Below, one piece after another: positions 34,381 through 42,763 of a DNA stretch of 64,000 nt. Source of the DNA: an uncultured Agathobaculum sp. (GTDB lineage: Bacteria; Bacillota; Clostridia; Oscillospirales; Butyricicoccaceae); assembly GCF_944384765.1 (NCBI RefSeq), contig NZ_CALWUM010000007.1:17785-81784 (forward strand), given 5' to 3'. Made by a program: the position numbers and the translations under genes. The notes under the pieces were generated by a model that saw only the letters and a list, made by a program, of their open reading frames with translations, ran no database searches and was not told the DNA's origin. Each line of letters begins with the position of its first letter. Position 1 is the first letter of the stretch.

Positions 34381-34588
34381 TGCAAAACCGACGGATGTTG
34401 TGAAGTTTTGCTGTTATCTGACAGCCTGCGTGGCAAAGCTAGGGGGGAGCAGGCAGCGCGGCGAAACGCCGCGGCAGACAATCATCGAAGAATGGGATCG
34501 GACGGAATACTGCTTTGCCGCAGCAGCGGACAAGACGCAGTTCATTCGGGACAGCCCGAACCAGGGGTGACAGAGACGGAGGTAAAGC
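34381..34588 (+). ncRNA. Unassigned structured leader RNA upstream of VOC gene
   Basis: A run of perfect short hairpins: GCAAAAC/GTTTTGC, GCTGT/ACAGC, GCCTGC/GCAGGC enclosing CAAAGCTAGGGGGGA, GCGGCG-AAA-CGCCGC, CTGC/GCAG and TTCGGG-ACAG-CCCGAA, ending just before the ribosome site GGAGG at about 34579. No known riboswitch, T-box or SRP core was recognised. It may be a leader of the downstream operon or an independent RNA. Confidence 0.4.
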
Positions 34589-35062
34589 ATGATCAAATAC
34601 AGACTGCCGTTGCTTGCGGTGCGGGATGTGGAAGTATCCAAACAGTTTTATCACGACCTGTTTGACCAGGAGGTCGTTCTGGATCTGGGTCAGAACGTGA
34701 CTTTTTCCGGCGGCTTTGCGATCCAGGCGGATTTCGACGAGTTGACCGACGTGCCGAAATCCACCATTCTTCATCAGTCCAACAATATGGAGCTGTATTT
34801 TGACGTGGATGACTTTGATGCGTTTCTGGACAGGCTGCACGGCTTTCTCGATGTGGAGCTGGTCCATCCGCCCAAGGTGGAGAAGTGGCATCAGCGTGTT
34901 GTGCGTCTGTACGATCCGGACTGGCACATGGTTGAGGTCGGTGAGTCCCTGGAAGTGGTTGCACGCCGCCTGATGCAGGAGGGCAACACAGTGGAACAGA
35001 CCGCGGAGATGATGAATCTTCCGGTCGAATATATCAAAAAGTGCAGGAAAGGTATGGAATAG
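34589..35062 (+). CDS. VOC-superfamily (glyoxalase/bleomycin resistance-like) protein
   Basis: A 157-residue protein. Residues 1-115 form a VOC fold: PLLAVRDVEVSKQFYHDLF at the start and RLYDPDWHMVEVGESL as the closing strand with a metal-ligand Glu. The last 35 residues (RRLMQEGNTVEQTAEMMNLPVEYIKKC) form an added helix-turn-helix-like tail, uncommon in simple VOC proteins. The substrate is unknown. ATG 34589 follows GGAGG. It is followed after three bases by an alpha/beta hydrolase, so they form one operon. Confidence 0.82.
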   Translation: MIKYRLPLLAVRDVEVSKQFYHDLFDQEVVLDLGQNVTFSGGFAIQADFDELTDVPKSTILHQSNNMELYFDVDDFDAFLDRLHGFLDVELVHPPKVEKWHQRVVRLYDPDWHMVEVGESLEVVARRLMQEGNTVEQTAEMMNLPVEYIKKCRKGME

Positions 35063-35065
35063 ATT

Positions 35066-35788
35066 ATGTTCGGTTATCAGCCGGAATATGTGAACTGCGG
35101 CGATGCGCACATCGCCTACTATGATATCGGCCGCGGCAGGCCGCTTGTCCTGCTGCACGGCAATGGAGAGGACAGCTCGTATTGGAAGGCGCAGATCCCG
35201 GAGTTTACGCGGTTTTACCGCGTTATCGCGGTGGACAGCCGCGGGCACGGCGCATCCGAGAGCGGTACACAGGGCTTGTCGTTCGCGCTGATGGCAGAGG
35301 ATCTGAAAAAGGTGCTCGATGCGCGCGGCGTGAAAAAGGCCCATATCCTCGGCTTTTCGGATGGCGGCAATCTGGCGATCAAGTTTGCGCTGACCTATCC
35401 GGAATACGTGGACAAGCTCATTCTCAACGGCGCGAATGTGGAGATGTTTAACGGCATCAAGCCACATTTCCAGCTGCCGATCTACGCGGCCTACGGCCTG
35501 CTGGCAGCGGCTGCGCATGTCAGCCGCCGGGCTGCGCGCCGCCGCGATGTGTTTGGCCTGATGGTACGCCGCTACGGTGTGGCACTCGACGACCTGAAGC
35601 GCCTGACCATGCCGACGCTTATCATCGTCGGCGAGCGCGATATGGTGCGCGACAGCCAGACCAGAGAGATGGCCGCGCGCATCCCGCATTGCCGCGTAGA
35701 GGTGTTCCGCGACGGGGATCATTTTGTCGCAGCAAAGCAGCCGTCCCGTTTCAACCGGACGGTCATTGAATTTTTATTTGGGAGATAA
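35066..35788 (+). CDS. Alpha/beta hydrolase
   Basis: A 240-residue cytoplasmic hydrolase. The oxyanion loop is LVLLHGNGEDSS, the nucleophile elbow GFSDGG, the acid Asp is in VGERDMV and the His in DGDHFVA, all in canonical order. The substrate (ester, epoxide or other) is unknown. ATG 35066 follows AAAGG in the end of the VOC gene. It is encoded between a VOC protein and an aminotransferase, in one co-directional run. Confidence 0.87.
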   Translation: MFGYQPEYVNCGDAHIAYYDIGRGRPLVLLHGNGEDSSYWKAQIPEFTRFYRVIAVDSRGHGASESGTQGLSFALMAEDLKKVLDARGVKKAHILGFSDGGNLAIKFALTYPEYVDKLILNGANVEMFNGIKPHFQLPIYAAYGLLAAAAHVSRRAARRRDVFGLMVRRYGVALDDLKRLTMPTLIIVGERDMVRDSQTREMAARIPHCRVEVFRDGDHFVAAKQPSRFNRTVIEFLFGR

Positions 35789-35795
35789 TAGAGTC

Positions 35796-36962
35796 ATGCA
35801 GTTTCTCAGAGCGGGGGAGCCCGCAGAAAGCAATATTTTCAACCGGCTGGACGAGCGCAAGCGCGCGCTGCTGAAAAGCGGAATGGATGTCATCAACCTG
35901 TCGATCGGCACGCCGGATTTTGAGCCGGACCAGCATGTGATGCAGGCGGTCAGCCAGGCGGCGCTCGATCCTGCGCAGTATAAGTATTCGCTCAATGAAA
36001 CCCGTGCGCTGCTCGACGCGGTCGAGGACTGGTATCAGCGCCGGTATGGCGTCACCCTGGCGGACGATGAGATCATGGCTGTCTGCGGCTCGCAAGAGGG
36101 TATCGCCCATGTGTGCTTTCCGTTTGCCGGGCCGAACGACCTGATCCTCGTGCCCGACCCGGGCTATCCGATCTTTTCCTTTGGCCCGCTGATGACCGGA
36201 GCGACGGTCGCGCTGTATCCACTCCGGCCGGAAAATAACTGGATTTTGGATTTTGCGGACATCCCGGAGGATATTGCCGACCGCGCCAAGGCGATGGTCG
36301 TGTCCTATCCGAACAACCCGACCACCGCGGTCGCGGACCGCGCGTTCTACGAACGTCTGGTGCTTTTCGCGCGCGAGCATAATATCATTGTCATTCACGA
36401 CAACGCGTATTCCGACCTGATGCTGAACGGCAAGCAGGGCCTGTCCTTCCTGTCCATCCCGGGCGCGAAGGAGGTTGGCATCGAGTTCAACTCGCTGTCC
36501 AAAACCTATAACCTGACCGGTATGCGTGTTTCGTTTGCGTTGGGCAACCGCGAGGTGATCAGCCGGTTCCGCGCGTTCCGCTCGCAGATCGACTACGGCA
36601 TGTTCTATCCCATTCAGGCGGGCGCGGTCGCGGCGCTCACCGGCCCGCAGGAGATCGTTACACGCAACCGCGAAGGCTATATGGCCCGGCGTGACGCGCT
36701 GTGCGGCGGCCTGCGCCGTATCGGCTGGGATGTGCCAGATGCACAGGGCACCATGTTCGTCTGGGCAAAGATCCCGGAGCAATACACGTCGTCCGTGGAT
36801 TTTGTGATCGAACTGATGGAAAAGACCGGTGTTATCTGCGTGCCGGGCAGTGCGTTCGGTGCGCAGGGCGAGGGCTATGTGCGCTTTGCACTGGTCGTGC
36901 CGCCCGCGCGCATGGAAGAAGCAGTGCGCCGGATCGACGAGAGCGGCATGCTGAAAGGATGA
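35796..36962 (+). CDS. Class I/II PLP aminotransferase, DapL/AlaT-like
   Basis: A 388-residue fold-type I enzyme: substrate loop LSIGTPDFEP (35-44), YPNNPT (171-176), HDNAYSDL (201-208) and the PLP lysine 236 in FNSLSKTYNLTGMR, with the conserved phosphate Arg 244. It resembles LL-diaminopimelate aminotransferase and alanine/aspartate aminotransferases, and sequence alone does not separate these. ATG 35796 follows GGGAGAT. Lysine biosynthesis is possible, but no dap genes are adjacent. Confidence 0.85.
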   Translation: MQFLRAGEPAESNIFNRLDERKRALLKSGMDVINLSIGTPDFEPDQHVMQAVSQAALDPAQYKYSLNETRALLDAVEDWYQRRYGVTLADDEIMAVCGSQEGIAHVCFPFAGPNDLILVPDPGYPIFSFGPLMTGATVALYPLRPENNWILDFADIPEDIADRAKAMVVSYPNNPTTAVADRAFYERLVLFAREHNIIVIHDNAYSDLMLNGKQGLSFLSIPGAKEVGIEFNSLSKTYNLTGMRVSFALGNREVISRFRAFRSQIDYGMFYPIQAGAVAALTGPQEIVTRNREGYMARRDALCGGLRRIGWDVPDAQGTMFVWAKIPEQYTSSVDFVIELMEKTGVICVPGSAFGAQGEGYVRFALVVPPARMEEAVRRIDESGMLKG

Positions 36963-36972
36963 CGATTGGCTT

Positions 36973-37356
36973 ATGATGATTGAGCATATGGCGCTGTATA
37001 CGCGCGATCTGGACCGCTCGAGCGCGTTTTATCAGACCTATTTGGACGGAACAGAGGACAAGCAGTATGAAAACCCGCAGACCGGCCTGAAAACCCGGTT
37101 TATCTCCTTTGCAGACGGCGCGCGGCTTGAGCTGATGACGCGCCCGGATCTGGAGGACGGCGAGAGATCGCGTCTGTGGACAGGCTGGGCGCATCTCGCG
37201 TTTAAGGCCGGCACCCGTGAAAATGTGGACGCGCTGACCGAACGCCTGCGGGCGGACGGCTATGAGATCGTCAGCGGCCCGCGCGTGACAGGGGACGGAT
37301 ATTATGAGAGCTGTGTGCTCGATCCGGACGGCAATATGATTGAGATTACCGCATAA
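36973..37356 (+). CDS. VOC-family lactoylglutathione lyase-like protein
   Basis: A 127-residue single VOC domain: [19 protein letters not shown] at the start (His metal ligand), ARLELMTRP (Glu ligand), GWAHLAFK (His ligand) and [11 protein letters not shown] (final Glu). All four ligand positions are present, as in glyoxalase I-like enzymes, suggesting an active metal site. The substrate is not known and need not be glutathione-linked. It is followed by exoA after ten bases. Confidence 0.87.
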   Translation: MMIEHMALYTRDLDRSSAFYQTYLDGTEDKQYENPQTGLKTRFISFADGARLELMTRPDLEDGERSRLWTGWAHLAFKAGTRENVDALTERLRADGYEIVSGPRVTGDGYYESCVLDPDGNMIEITA

Positions 37357-37366
37357 AGGAGCACAA

Positions 37367-38116
37367 ATGAAGCTGATTTCTTGGAATGTAAACGGCCTAC
37401 GCGCCTGCGTGGGCAAGGGCTTTTTTGATTTCCTCGCTGCCGAGCAGCCGGATATGATGTGCCTGCAGGAGACCAAGCTGCAGCCTGAACAGGCGCCGCA
37501 GATCGAGGGCTACTATGAATATTGGAACTCGGCGGAGAAAAAGGGCTATTCGGGTGTGGCGCTGTTTTCCAAGACCGAGCCGCAGCATGTGACTTATGGT
37601 CTTGGTATCGACGAGCACGACCACGAGGGACGCGTGATCACCGCAGACTACGGGGATTTTTACCTGGTCACGGTTTACACGCCCAATTCGCAGGACGAAC
37701 TGAAACGCCTGGACTACCGTATGCATTGGGAGGATGATTTCCGCGCCTATCTGAAAAAGCTGGATGCGGAAAAGCCGGTCATCGTCTGCGGGGACATGAA
37801 CGTCGCGCATCGCGAAATTGACCTGAAAAACCCCAAGACCAACCGCCGCAACGCGGGTTTTACGGACGAAGAGCGTGGCAAGATGACCGAGCTGCTGGGT
37901 GCGGGCTTTACTGACACCTTCCGTCATTTCTACCCCGACCTCGAGGGTGTTTACTCCTGGTGGAGCTACCGCTTCAAGGCGCGCGAGAAGAACGCGGGCT
38001 GGCGTATCGACTATTTTCTCGTGTCCGACCGGTTCATTGACCGCGTCAAGGACGCGCGCATCCTGACCGACGTATACGGCTCGGATCATTGCCCGGTGCT
38101 GATCGAGGTGGAGTAA
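37367..38116 (+). CDS. exoA: Exodeoxyribonuclease III / AP endonuclease
   Basis: A 249-residue base-excision repair nuclease that cuts at abasic sites and trims 3' ends. Motifs: SWNVNGLRA (Asn 7), LQETKLQ (metal Glu), the central [15 protein letters not shown] (Asp/Asn pair) and C-terminal GSDHCPV (catalytic His). The length and RIDYFL motif are typical of the ExoA/XthA family. ATG 37367 follows AAAGGAG. No recombination or other repair gene is adjacent. Confidence 0.95.
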   Translation: MKLISWNVNGLRACVGKGFFDFLAAEQPDMMCLQETKLQPEQAPQIEGYYEYWNSAEKKGYSGVALFSKTEPQHVTYGLGIDEHDHEGRVITADYGDFYLVTVYTPNSQDELKRLDYRMHWEDDFRAYLKKLDAEKPVIVCGDMNVAHREIDLKNPKTNRRNAGFTDEERGKMTELLGAGFTDTFRHFYPDLEGVYSWWSYRFKAREKNAGWRIDYFLVSDRFIDRVKDARILTDVYGSDHCPVLIEVE

Positions 38117-38120
38117 ACCG

Positions 38121-38483
38121 ATGGACGAAAACGAGCTGCCGTATTTCCCGTTCCTGCCTGACCCGTGGGCGGATGCGGCGGAGGATGACGGCTTTCCTGC
38201 GCGTCCCGACCTGGAGCCGGTGCAGGAGCAGGAAGCATGCGTATGGGAACAGCCGGATATCCTGACCGAACCGTGCCCGTGCTGCGGCGCGGATATTCCG
38301 GAAAATCCGTTTCCAGGCTATATCTGCCCGATGTGCTGGTGGAAAATCGATCCGTTTGCAGCGGACGAGGATGCGCCGAGCGACCAGAACCATGGTTTGT
38401 CGCTGGCGGAGGCGCGGCTCAACTTCCGCGTGTTCGGTATCTGTGATCCCTGGCTGAAGCGGGACGCAGACGAAACAGAATAA
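38121..38483 (+). CDS. CPCC-type cysteine-rich protein
   Basis: A 120-residue soluble protein. The C-terminal part matches the CPCC family: EPCPCCGADIPENPFPGY, ICPMCWWKID, then SLAEARLNFRVFG. The two CxC/CxxC pairs probably bind zinc. The N-terminal 45 residues are acidic and Pro-rich. ATG 38121 is five bases past exoA, whose last codons supply GGTGGAG. The function of the family is unknown. Confidence 0.85.
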   Translation: MDENELPYFPFLPDPWADAAEDDGFPARPDLEPVQEQEACVWEQPDILTEPCPCCGADIPENPFPGYICPMCWWKIDPFAADEDAPSDQNHGLSLAEARLNFRVFGICDPWLKRDADETE

Positions 38484-38530
38484 AAAACGGCTTCGGATGC
38501 CTGCAACGCAATCCGAAGCCGTTTTCTTTT
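38483..38530. terminator. Bidirectional terminator between CPCC gene and AEC transporter
   Basis: Perfect 15-base arms AAAACGGCTTCGGAT/ATCCGAAGCCGTTTT followed by CTTTTTT on the plus strand; the genes converge. Confidence 0.92.
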
Positions 38531-38534
38531 TTTC

Positions 38535-39470
38535 TTATCCGCCGAGTAGGCCGGTCAGCGCAATCAGACCGGGAATGGTGATCGCGGAGAGAATAGTCGA
38601 AACCGCGACCGCGCGGGTGGAGAACAGATAATCCGTGCCGTACACCTGGCCGAACATCGAGCAGGCCATGGCAACCGGCGCCGCGGCGCTGATCAGCATG
38701 GTGTTGCGCAGCGTGCTGTCGAGCGGCAGCAGCAGGAAAATAACCAGCGTGATGAGCGGCAGGATGAGCAGGCGGAGCGCGGTGACAAAGTAAACCTGTT
38801 TGTCGCGGAAGCAGGAGCGCAGGTCGCACTGCGCCAGAAACGCGCCCAGAATGATCATGGCGACCGGGGTGTTGAGTGAGGCCAGATAAGATACACAGGT
38901 CGCGGGGATCTCCGGCAGGTTGAGCGGCGTGAGGAAGAAAATCAGGCCGATGACAAGCGACACCGTGCCCGGGTTGATCAGCGCATTGCGGATCTTCTGC
39001 GCGCGCGGGGTGTCCGGGCACAGCTGCGCCACGCCGTAGCTCCACAGCAGTACATTGTTGACCGCGATGAACGCCGAGCCGAGGAACAGGCCGTAAGAGC
39101 CGTATAGCGCATCCAGCAGTGGCAGCGCCATAAAGCCGCAGTTGGTGAACACCACACACATCCGCTTGTCGCCGTAGTTCGTGTGCTTGCTGCCGGCGCG
39201 GAACAGGATGTGACTGACCACGATCGAAAGCCCCATAGCCAGCACCGCGCAGCCCGCGGCCGCAAGCAGGCTCATGCCCAGCGCGGGGTCAAACTCGCGC
39301 TGAAAGGAATCGATGATCACGCAGGGCGCAACGATGCGCGTCAGGATCAGCGACATCTGGCCGGCGCCGTCATTGCTGAGATATTTCAGCCGGAAGCAGA
39401 CATAGCCCACCGCCATCAGCAGAAACATCACAATGATTTGAGATACCAAAATCTCTATATTTTCCAGCAA
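38535..39470 (-). CDS. AEC-family (auxin efflux carrier-like) transporter
   Basis: A 311-residue membrane protein with about ten helices in two five-helix halves, separated near residue 150. It has FTNCGFMALPLLDALYG and the second-half motif NTPVAMIILGAFLA, both typical of bacterial AEC permeases for organic acids. The start is TTG 39470, eight bases after GGGAGG. The gene is monocistronic. Substrates such as malate or lactate are possible but not shown. Confidence 0.88.
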   Translation of the reverse strand: MLENIEILVSQIIVMFLLMAVGYVCFRLKYLSNDGAGQMSLILTRIVAPCVIIDSFQREFDPALGMSLLAAAGCAVLAMGLSIVVSHILFRAGSKHTNYGDKRMCVVFTNCGFMALPLLDALYGSYGLFLGSAFIAVNNVLLWSYGVAQLCPDTPRAQKIRNALINPGTVSLVIGLIFFLTPLNLPEIPATCVSYLASLNTPVAMIILGAFLAQCDLRSCFRDKQVYFVTALRLLILPLITLVIFLLLPLDSTLRNTMLISAAAPVAMACSMFGQVYGTDYLFSTRAVAVSTILSAITIPGLIALTGLLGG

Positions 39471-39499
39471 AATATAACCCTCCCATTTCCAACCTTATA

Positions 39500-39529
39500 A
39501 TAATAGAACACGCTGCGGCGATTTGTCAA
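39500..39529 (-). promoter_or_regulatory. Promoter of the AEC transporter gene
   Basis: Minus strand perfect -35 TTGACA (39524-39529), an 18-base spacer, -10 TATTAT (39500-39505). Confidence 0.8.
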
Positions 39530-39581
39530 TGCAAATGGCATGATTTCCAAGCGGCGGGCATAGGATGGGGCGAAAGGGTGA

Positions 39582-40718
39582 ATGGCTGTGAAAAAAGTGA
39601 TCTGCGCCGTTTGTCTGGGTGCAACGCTGCTGGTGCGGGCCGCTGCACTGCCGGCAATGGGGGAACTGAATGCAAAATCCGCCGCGCTGTATGCGGCAAA
39701 CGGGCAGGAGCTGTTCAGCTACCATGCGGATGAACAGCTGCAGCCTGCCTCGGTGACCAAGATCATGACCCTGCTGCTTGTCATGGAAGCACTTGACCGC
39801 GGCGAGGTGACGCTTGACACCATGATTACCGGCAGCGAGTATGCCTGCTCAATGGGCGGCACGCAGATCTGGCTGGAGCCGGGCGAACAGCTGACGCTCG
39901 ACGAGATGCTCAAAGCGATTGCGGTCGGCTCGGCAAACGACTGCGCGGTCGCTGTGGCAGAGCATCTGGCGGGCACGGAAGCAGCGTTCGTCGAGCGGAT
40001 GAACGAGCGCGCAGCCGAACTCGGCTGCACGGGTACGACCTTTATCAATGCCAACGGCCTGGATGGGATCGGCGAGAAAACCCTGACCACCGCGCACGAT
40101 ATTGCACTGATCTCATGCGAGCTGCTCCGGCATCCCAAGATTCTGGATTACACCGGTATTTGGATGGACAGCATTCGCGGCGGCACATTTTCGCTTGCCA
40201 ATACCAACAAGATGCTCAAAAGCTATCCGGGCCTGACCGGTCTCAAGACCGGATATATCGCTGAGGCGGGCTACTGTATTTCCGCCAGCGCCGAGCGGGA
40301 TGGCCTGAGCCTGGTTGCAGTGGTCATGGCTGCCCCGACCAAGGAGACACGCATGGCAGATGCGGCGGCGCTGCTCAATTATGGATTTGCAAACTTTGCA
40401 GCCTATACGCCGCCGGAGGATATCCTCGCGCCGGTTCCAGTCAAACTGGGACGCGCGAAAAGCGTGGTGCCGGTGATAACGGGCGATGCGTCCGTTCTGG
40501 TGGAGAAGGCGCAGGCAGAGGCGCTCGAAACGCATTTGGAGCTGCCAGCATCCCTCACCGCGCCCGTGCAGGCCGGACAGGAGATTGGTACCCTGACTGT
40601 GACAAGCGGCGGGACGACCATCCTGCAGGTGCCGCTGACCGCGGCAGAGGATGTACCTGCGGTGACAATACCCGATCTGTTTCTGCAAATACTGCACAGC
40701 CTGACAAGCGATCCGTGA
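39582..40718 (+). CDS. dacF: D-alanyl-D-alanine carboxypeptidase (DacF-type)
   Basis: A 378-residue penicillin-binding protein 5-like serine peptidase that trims peptidoglycan stem peptides. The signal sequence spans 1-26 (KKVICAVCLGATLLV). Active-site motifs SVTK (57-60), SAN (117-119) and KTG (222-224) are complete. A beta-rich C-terminal domain (from about 290) and a hydrophobic end (IPDLFLQILHSL) fit membrane attachment. ATG 39582 follows GAAAGGG. In many spore formers dacF adjoins spoIIA-sigF; those genes are not found after it here. Confidence 0.9.
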   Translation: MAVKKVICAVCLGATLLVRAAALPAMGELNAKSAALYAANGQELFSYHADEQLQPASVTKIMTLLLVMEALDRGEVTLDTMITGSEYACSMGGTQIWLEPGEQLTLDEMLKAIAVGSANDCAVAVAEHLAGTEAAFVERMNERAAELGCTGTTFINANGLDGIGEKTLTTAHDIALISCELLRHPKILDYTGIWMDSIRGGTFSLANTNKMLKSYPGLTGLKTGYIAEAGYCISASAERDGLSLVAVVMAAPTKETRMADAAALLNYGFANFAAYTPPEDILAPVPVKLGRAKSVVPVITGDASVLVEKAQAEALETHLELPASLTAPVQAGQEIGTLTVTSGGTTILQVPLTAAEDVPAVTIPDLFLQILHSLTSDP

Positions 40719-40864
40719 TAAAAGTTCAGAAAACAAAACATATCCCAGGAATAATGTAGTAATATTGTGAGAAAAGTTTGGGAAAATCGTTAAAAGGATG
40801 ACGTTGCGGCAGGTAAATCCTTCCGATGTGCCGACACATTGACGAAAAAGTTTACAAATCAGTC

Positions 40865-40893
40865 TTGTGGTTTTGGGTAAGTTGTGTTACACT
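40865..40893 (+). promoter_or_regulatory. Promoter of the small P-loop gene
   Basis: -35 TTGTGG (40865-40870), a 17-base spacer, -10 TACACT (40888-40893). The region 40719-40864 holds no gene. Confidence 0.65.
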
Positions 40894-40927
40894 AAAAACA
40901 ACCTCAAAGGTTGGGAGGATATAAACT

Positions 40928-41338
40928 ATGGTAAAACTCATTGTTGGCGGCACCGGCTCTGGCAAGACCAAGGAGATCGTTGACCAGGTCAACGCCGCAG
41001 TTCAGGAAGAAAAAGGTAGCGTCGTTTGCATCTCGCGCGGCAACAAGCTGACTTTTGATATTTCGCATGATGCGCGCCTGATCGATGCGACCGCTTATCC
41101 GATCAAGGATTATGACAGCCTGCTCGGCTTTGTGTGCGGTATCCATGCGGGCAACTACGATATCACCCGTGTGTTTATCGACAGCCTGTATAAGATCGCC
41201 GGCGTGAAGGATGTTGCGCAGGCGGAAGCGTTTCTGAACAATCTGGAAGCGTTCTCCAATCAGCACAGCGTCAATTTCACAGTCGCGATGAGCGAAGATG
41301 CTTCCGCAATCACCGAGGGCATGAAGCGTTTCCTGTAA
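40928..41338 (+). CDS. Conserved P-loop protein of unknown function
   Basis: A 136-residue protein beginning with Walker A GGTGSGKT (7-14). A possible Walker B is ITRVFIDSLYKI. It is far too short for a PilT-type ATPase, although databases sometimes give related proteins that label. ATG 40928 follows GGGAGG. It has its own promoter and terminator. The protein family is known from Clostridia but its role is not. Confidence 0.75.
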   Translation: MVKLIVGGTGSGKTKEIVDQVNAAVQEEKGSVVCISRGNKLTFDISHDARLIDATAYPIKDYDSLLGFVCGIHAGNYDITRVFIDSLYKIAGVKDVAQAEAFLNNLEAFSNQHSVNFTVAMSEDASAITEGMKRFL

Positions 41339-41381
41339 TCGGAAATACTTAATGCGCGGATGATGCGTTTGATCTGAACCG

Positions 41382-41413
41382 AAAAAAGCAGCGAGTTACT
41401 CGCTGCTTTTTTT
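41382..41413 (+). terminator. Terminator after the P-loop gene
   Basis: Perfect 13-base arms AAAAAGCAGCGAG/CTCGCTGCTTTTT with a TTA loop and T7 tail. The intron remnant begins eight bases later. Confidence 0.93.
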
Positions 41414-41420
41414 GTATGTG

Positions 41421-41566
41421 GTGCGCCTAGGCATAGCGCAGTTTTAACGGGTAAAAGTCCCGTCACGGGCAATTACTGCCAAGTGTAGCGCCGTATACCT
41501 GATCGGTACGTGCGGTGCAACGGGAGGGGGGAGGATAGCCTCACGGCTATCCAAACTCTACCTTAT
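41421..41566 (+). mobile_element. Internally deleted group IIC intron remnant
   Basis: The element opens with GTGCGCC, the group II 5' consensus, and continues with domain I-like text (AACGGGTAAAAGTCCCGT) similar to group IIC introns. It then jumps to a convincing domain V at 41488-41518: 8-base-pair lower helix, CG bulge, 4-base-pair upper helix, with the CGC triad typical of class C. Domain VI (GAGGATAGCC/GGCTATCC) and an end ACTCTACCTTAT follow. Most of domains I-IV and the whole reverse transcriptase gene are missing, so it cannot be autonomous. Its position just behind a Rho-independent terminator is the normal target of group IIC introns. The 3' boundary is uncertain by a few bases. Confidence 0.8.
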
Positions 41567-41602
41567 TTATATAATGAAGAAACCGGTTTGCCGGCGGTCG
41601 CA

Positions 41603-42580
41603 TCACCGCGGTGGATAAGCGAAATCCGGAAAATACTTTTGGACAAATGGGATGTCGGACACGGTGAACGTCCGTCCGTTCAGGTAGGACAGCGCGCCCG
41701 CGTCGCCTGCAAAGCGGAAGGTGAGCTTGTAGGCGTACAGTGCTTGTCCGGTCTCGCCATAGGGGCGGTTTAATTCGTTGGTGCCGTATTTGCCGTCGCC
41801 CAGCAGCGGACAGCCGATGGACGCCATGTGCGCGCGGATCTGGTGTGTGCGTCCGGTGAGCAGCTCGCACTCGACGAGAGACAGCCTGCCTTTGGTGGCC
41901 AGCGTGCGGTAGCGGGTGCGCGCGGTTTTCGCGCCGGGCACGCGCGTGCGGTGCAGCGTGACCTGCTTGCGTTTTTCGTCGCGGCGCAGGAAGTTCTCAA
42001 TCAGCCCTTCGGGCGGATGCGGCCTGCCGTGGACAATGCACAGATAGCGTTTCTCCAGCTCGCGGTCCTTGATCTTGTCATTTAATATGCGCAGCGCTTC
42101 AGCGGTTTTGGCTGCGATGACGATGCCGCCTGTGTTGCGGTCGATGCGGTTGCACAGCGCAGGCGCGAACGAGGCTGCGTCCTCCGGGTCCCATGCGCCG
42201 GACTGATACAGATAGGCCTGAATGTGCGCGATCAGGGTGTCCGCGTCGCCGCGCTCGTCCGCATGGACAACCATGCCGGGCGCCTTGTCCGCCAGCAGGA
42301 TATTGGAATCCTCGTAGACGATGCGTACCTGCGGATGCGTGATGCGGCGGAAAGCATCCTCCTCGCGCGGGGCTTCAAAGTATTCGTCGTTCAGATAAAG
42401 CTGGACGCTGTCGCCCTCGGCGAGACGGTAAGCGGCCTCGGTGCGTTTGCCGTTTACCTTGATGCGCTTGAGGCGCAGGTATTTGTGCATCATGCCGCCG
42501 GGGAGACGCGGCACGGCCTTTTCCAGAAACTTGTTCAGGCGTTGCCCGCTGTCGTTTTTTGTGATATAATATTCTCTCAA
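41603..42580 (-). CDS. RluC/RluD-family pseudouridine synthase
   Basis: A 325-residue RNA modification enzyme. An N-terminal S4 RNA-binding domain (about 12-75, DSGQRLNKFLEKAVPRL) precedes the catalytic domain, with the active Asp in CNRIDRNTGGIVI and the later LTGRTHQIRAHM. It converts uridine to pseudouridine, probably in 23S rRNA; the exact site cannot be told. The start is taken as TTG 42580 behind AAAGGAAC; there is no ATG before residue 28. Its 3' end faces the intron remnant. Confidence 0.9.
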   Translation of the reverse strand: MREYYITKNDSGQRLNKFLEKAVPRLPGGMMHKYLRLKRIKVNGKRTEAAYRLAEGDSVQLYLNDEYFEAPREEDAFRRITHPQVRIVYEDSNILLADKAPGMVVHADERGDADTLIAHIQAYLYQSGAWDPEDAASFAPALCNRIDRNTGGIVIAAKTAEALRILNDKIKDRELEKRYLCIVHGRPHPPEGLIENFLRRDEKRKQVTLHRTRVPGAKTARTRYRTLATKGRLSLVECELLTGRTHQIRAHMASIGCPLLGDGKYGTNELNRPYGETGQALYAYKLTFRFAGDAGALSYLNGRTFTVSDIPFVQKYFPDFAYPPR

Positions 42581-42709
42581 GGTATGGGTTCCTTTTCTTT
42601 CTCGTGTTTTTTTCGTGCTTCCAGTATACCGTATTTCCGGCAGAAAGGGAAGGGGAAAGCGAAGGTGCTCCAACCGCGCCGGAAAATGCGAAATCGGTGC
42701 ATTTTTTGG

Positions 42710-42739
42710 TTGACAAAGCCTGATTACTTGTAGTATACT
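42710..42739 (+). promoter_or_regulatory. Promoter of yceD-rpmF
   Basis: Perfect -35 TTGACA (42710-42715), an 18-base spacer, -10 TATACT (42734-42739), 24 bases before yceD. Confidence 0.88.
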
Positions 42740-42763
42740 ATCTTAGTACCATGTGAGGTTGAC

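Noticed and set aside
34437..34475. GCTAGGGGGGAG text reminiscent of small SRP RNA or a cyclic di-GMP riboswitch
   Set aside because: The SRP apical GGAAGGAAG-type loop and the cyclic di-GMP core are not found; kept only as an unassigned leader.
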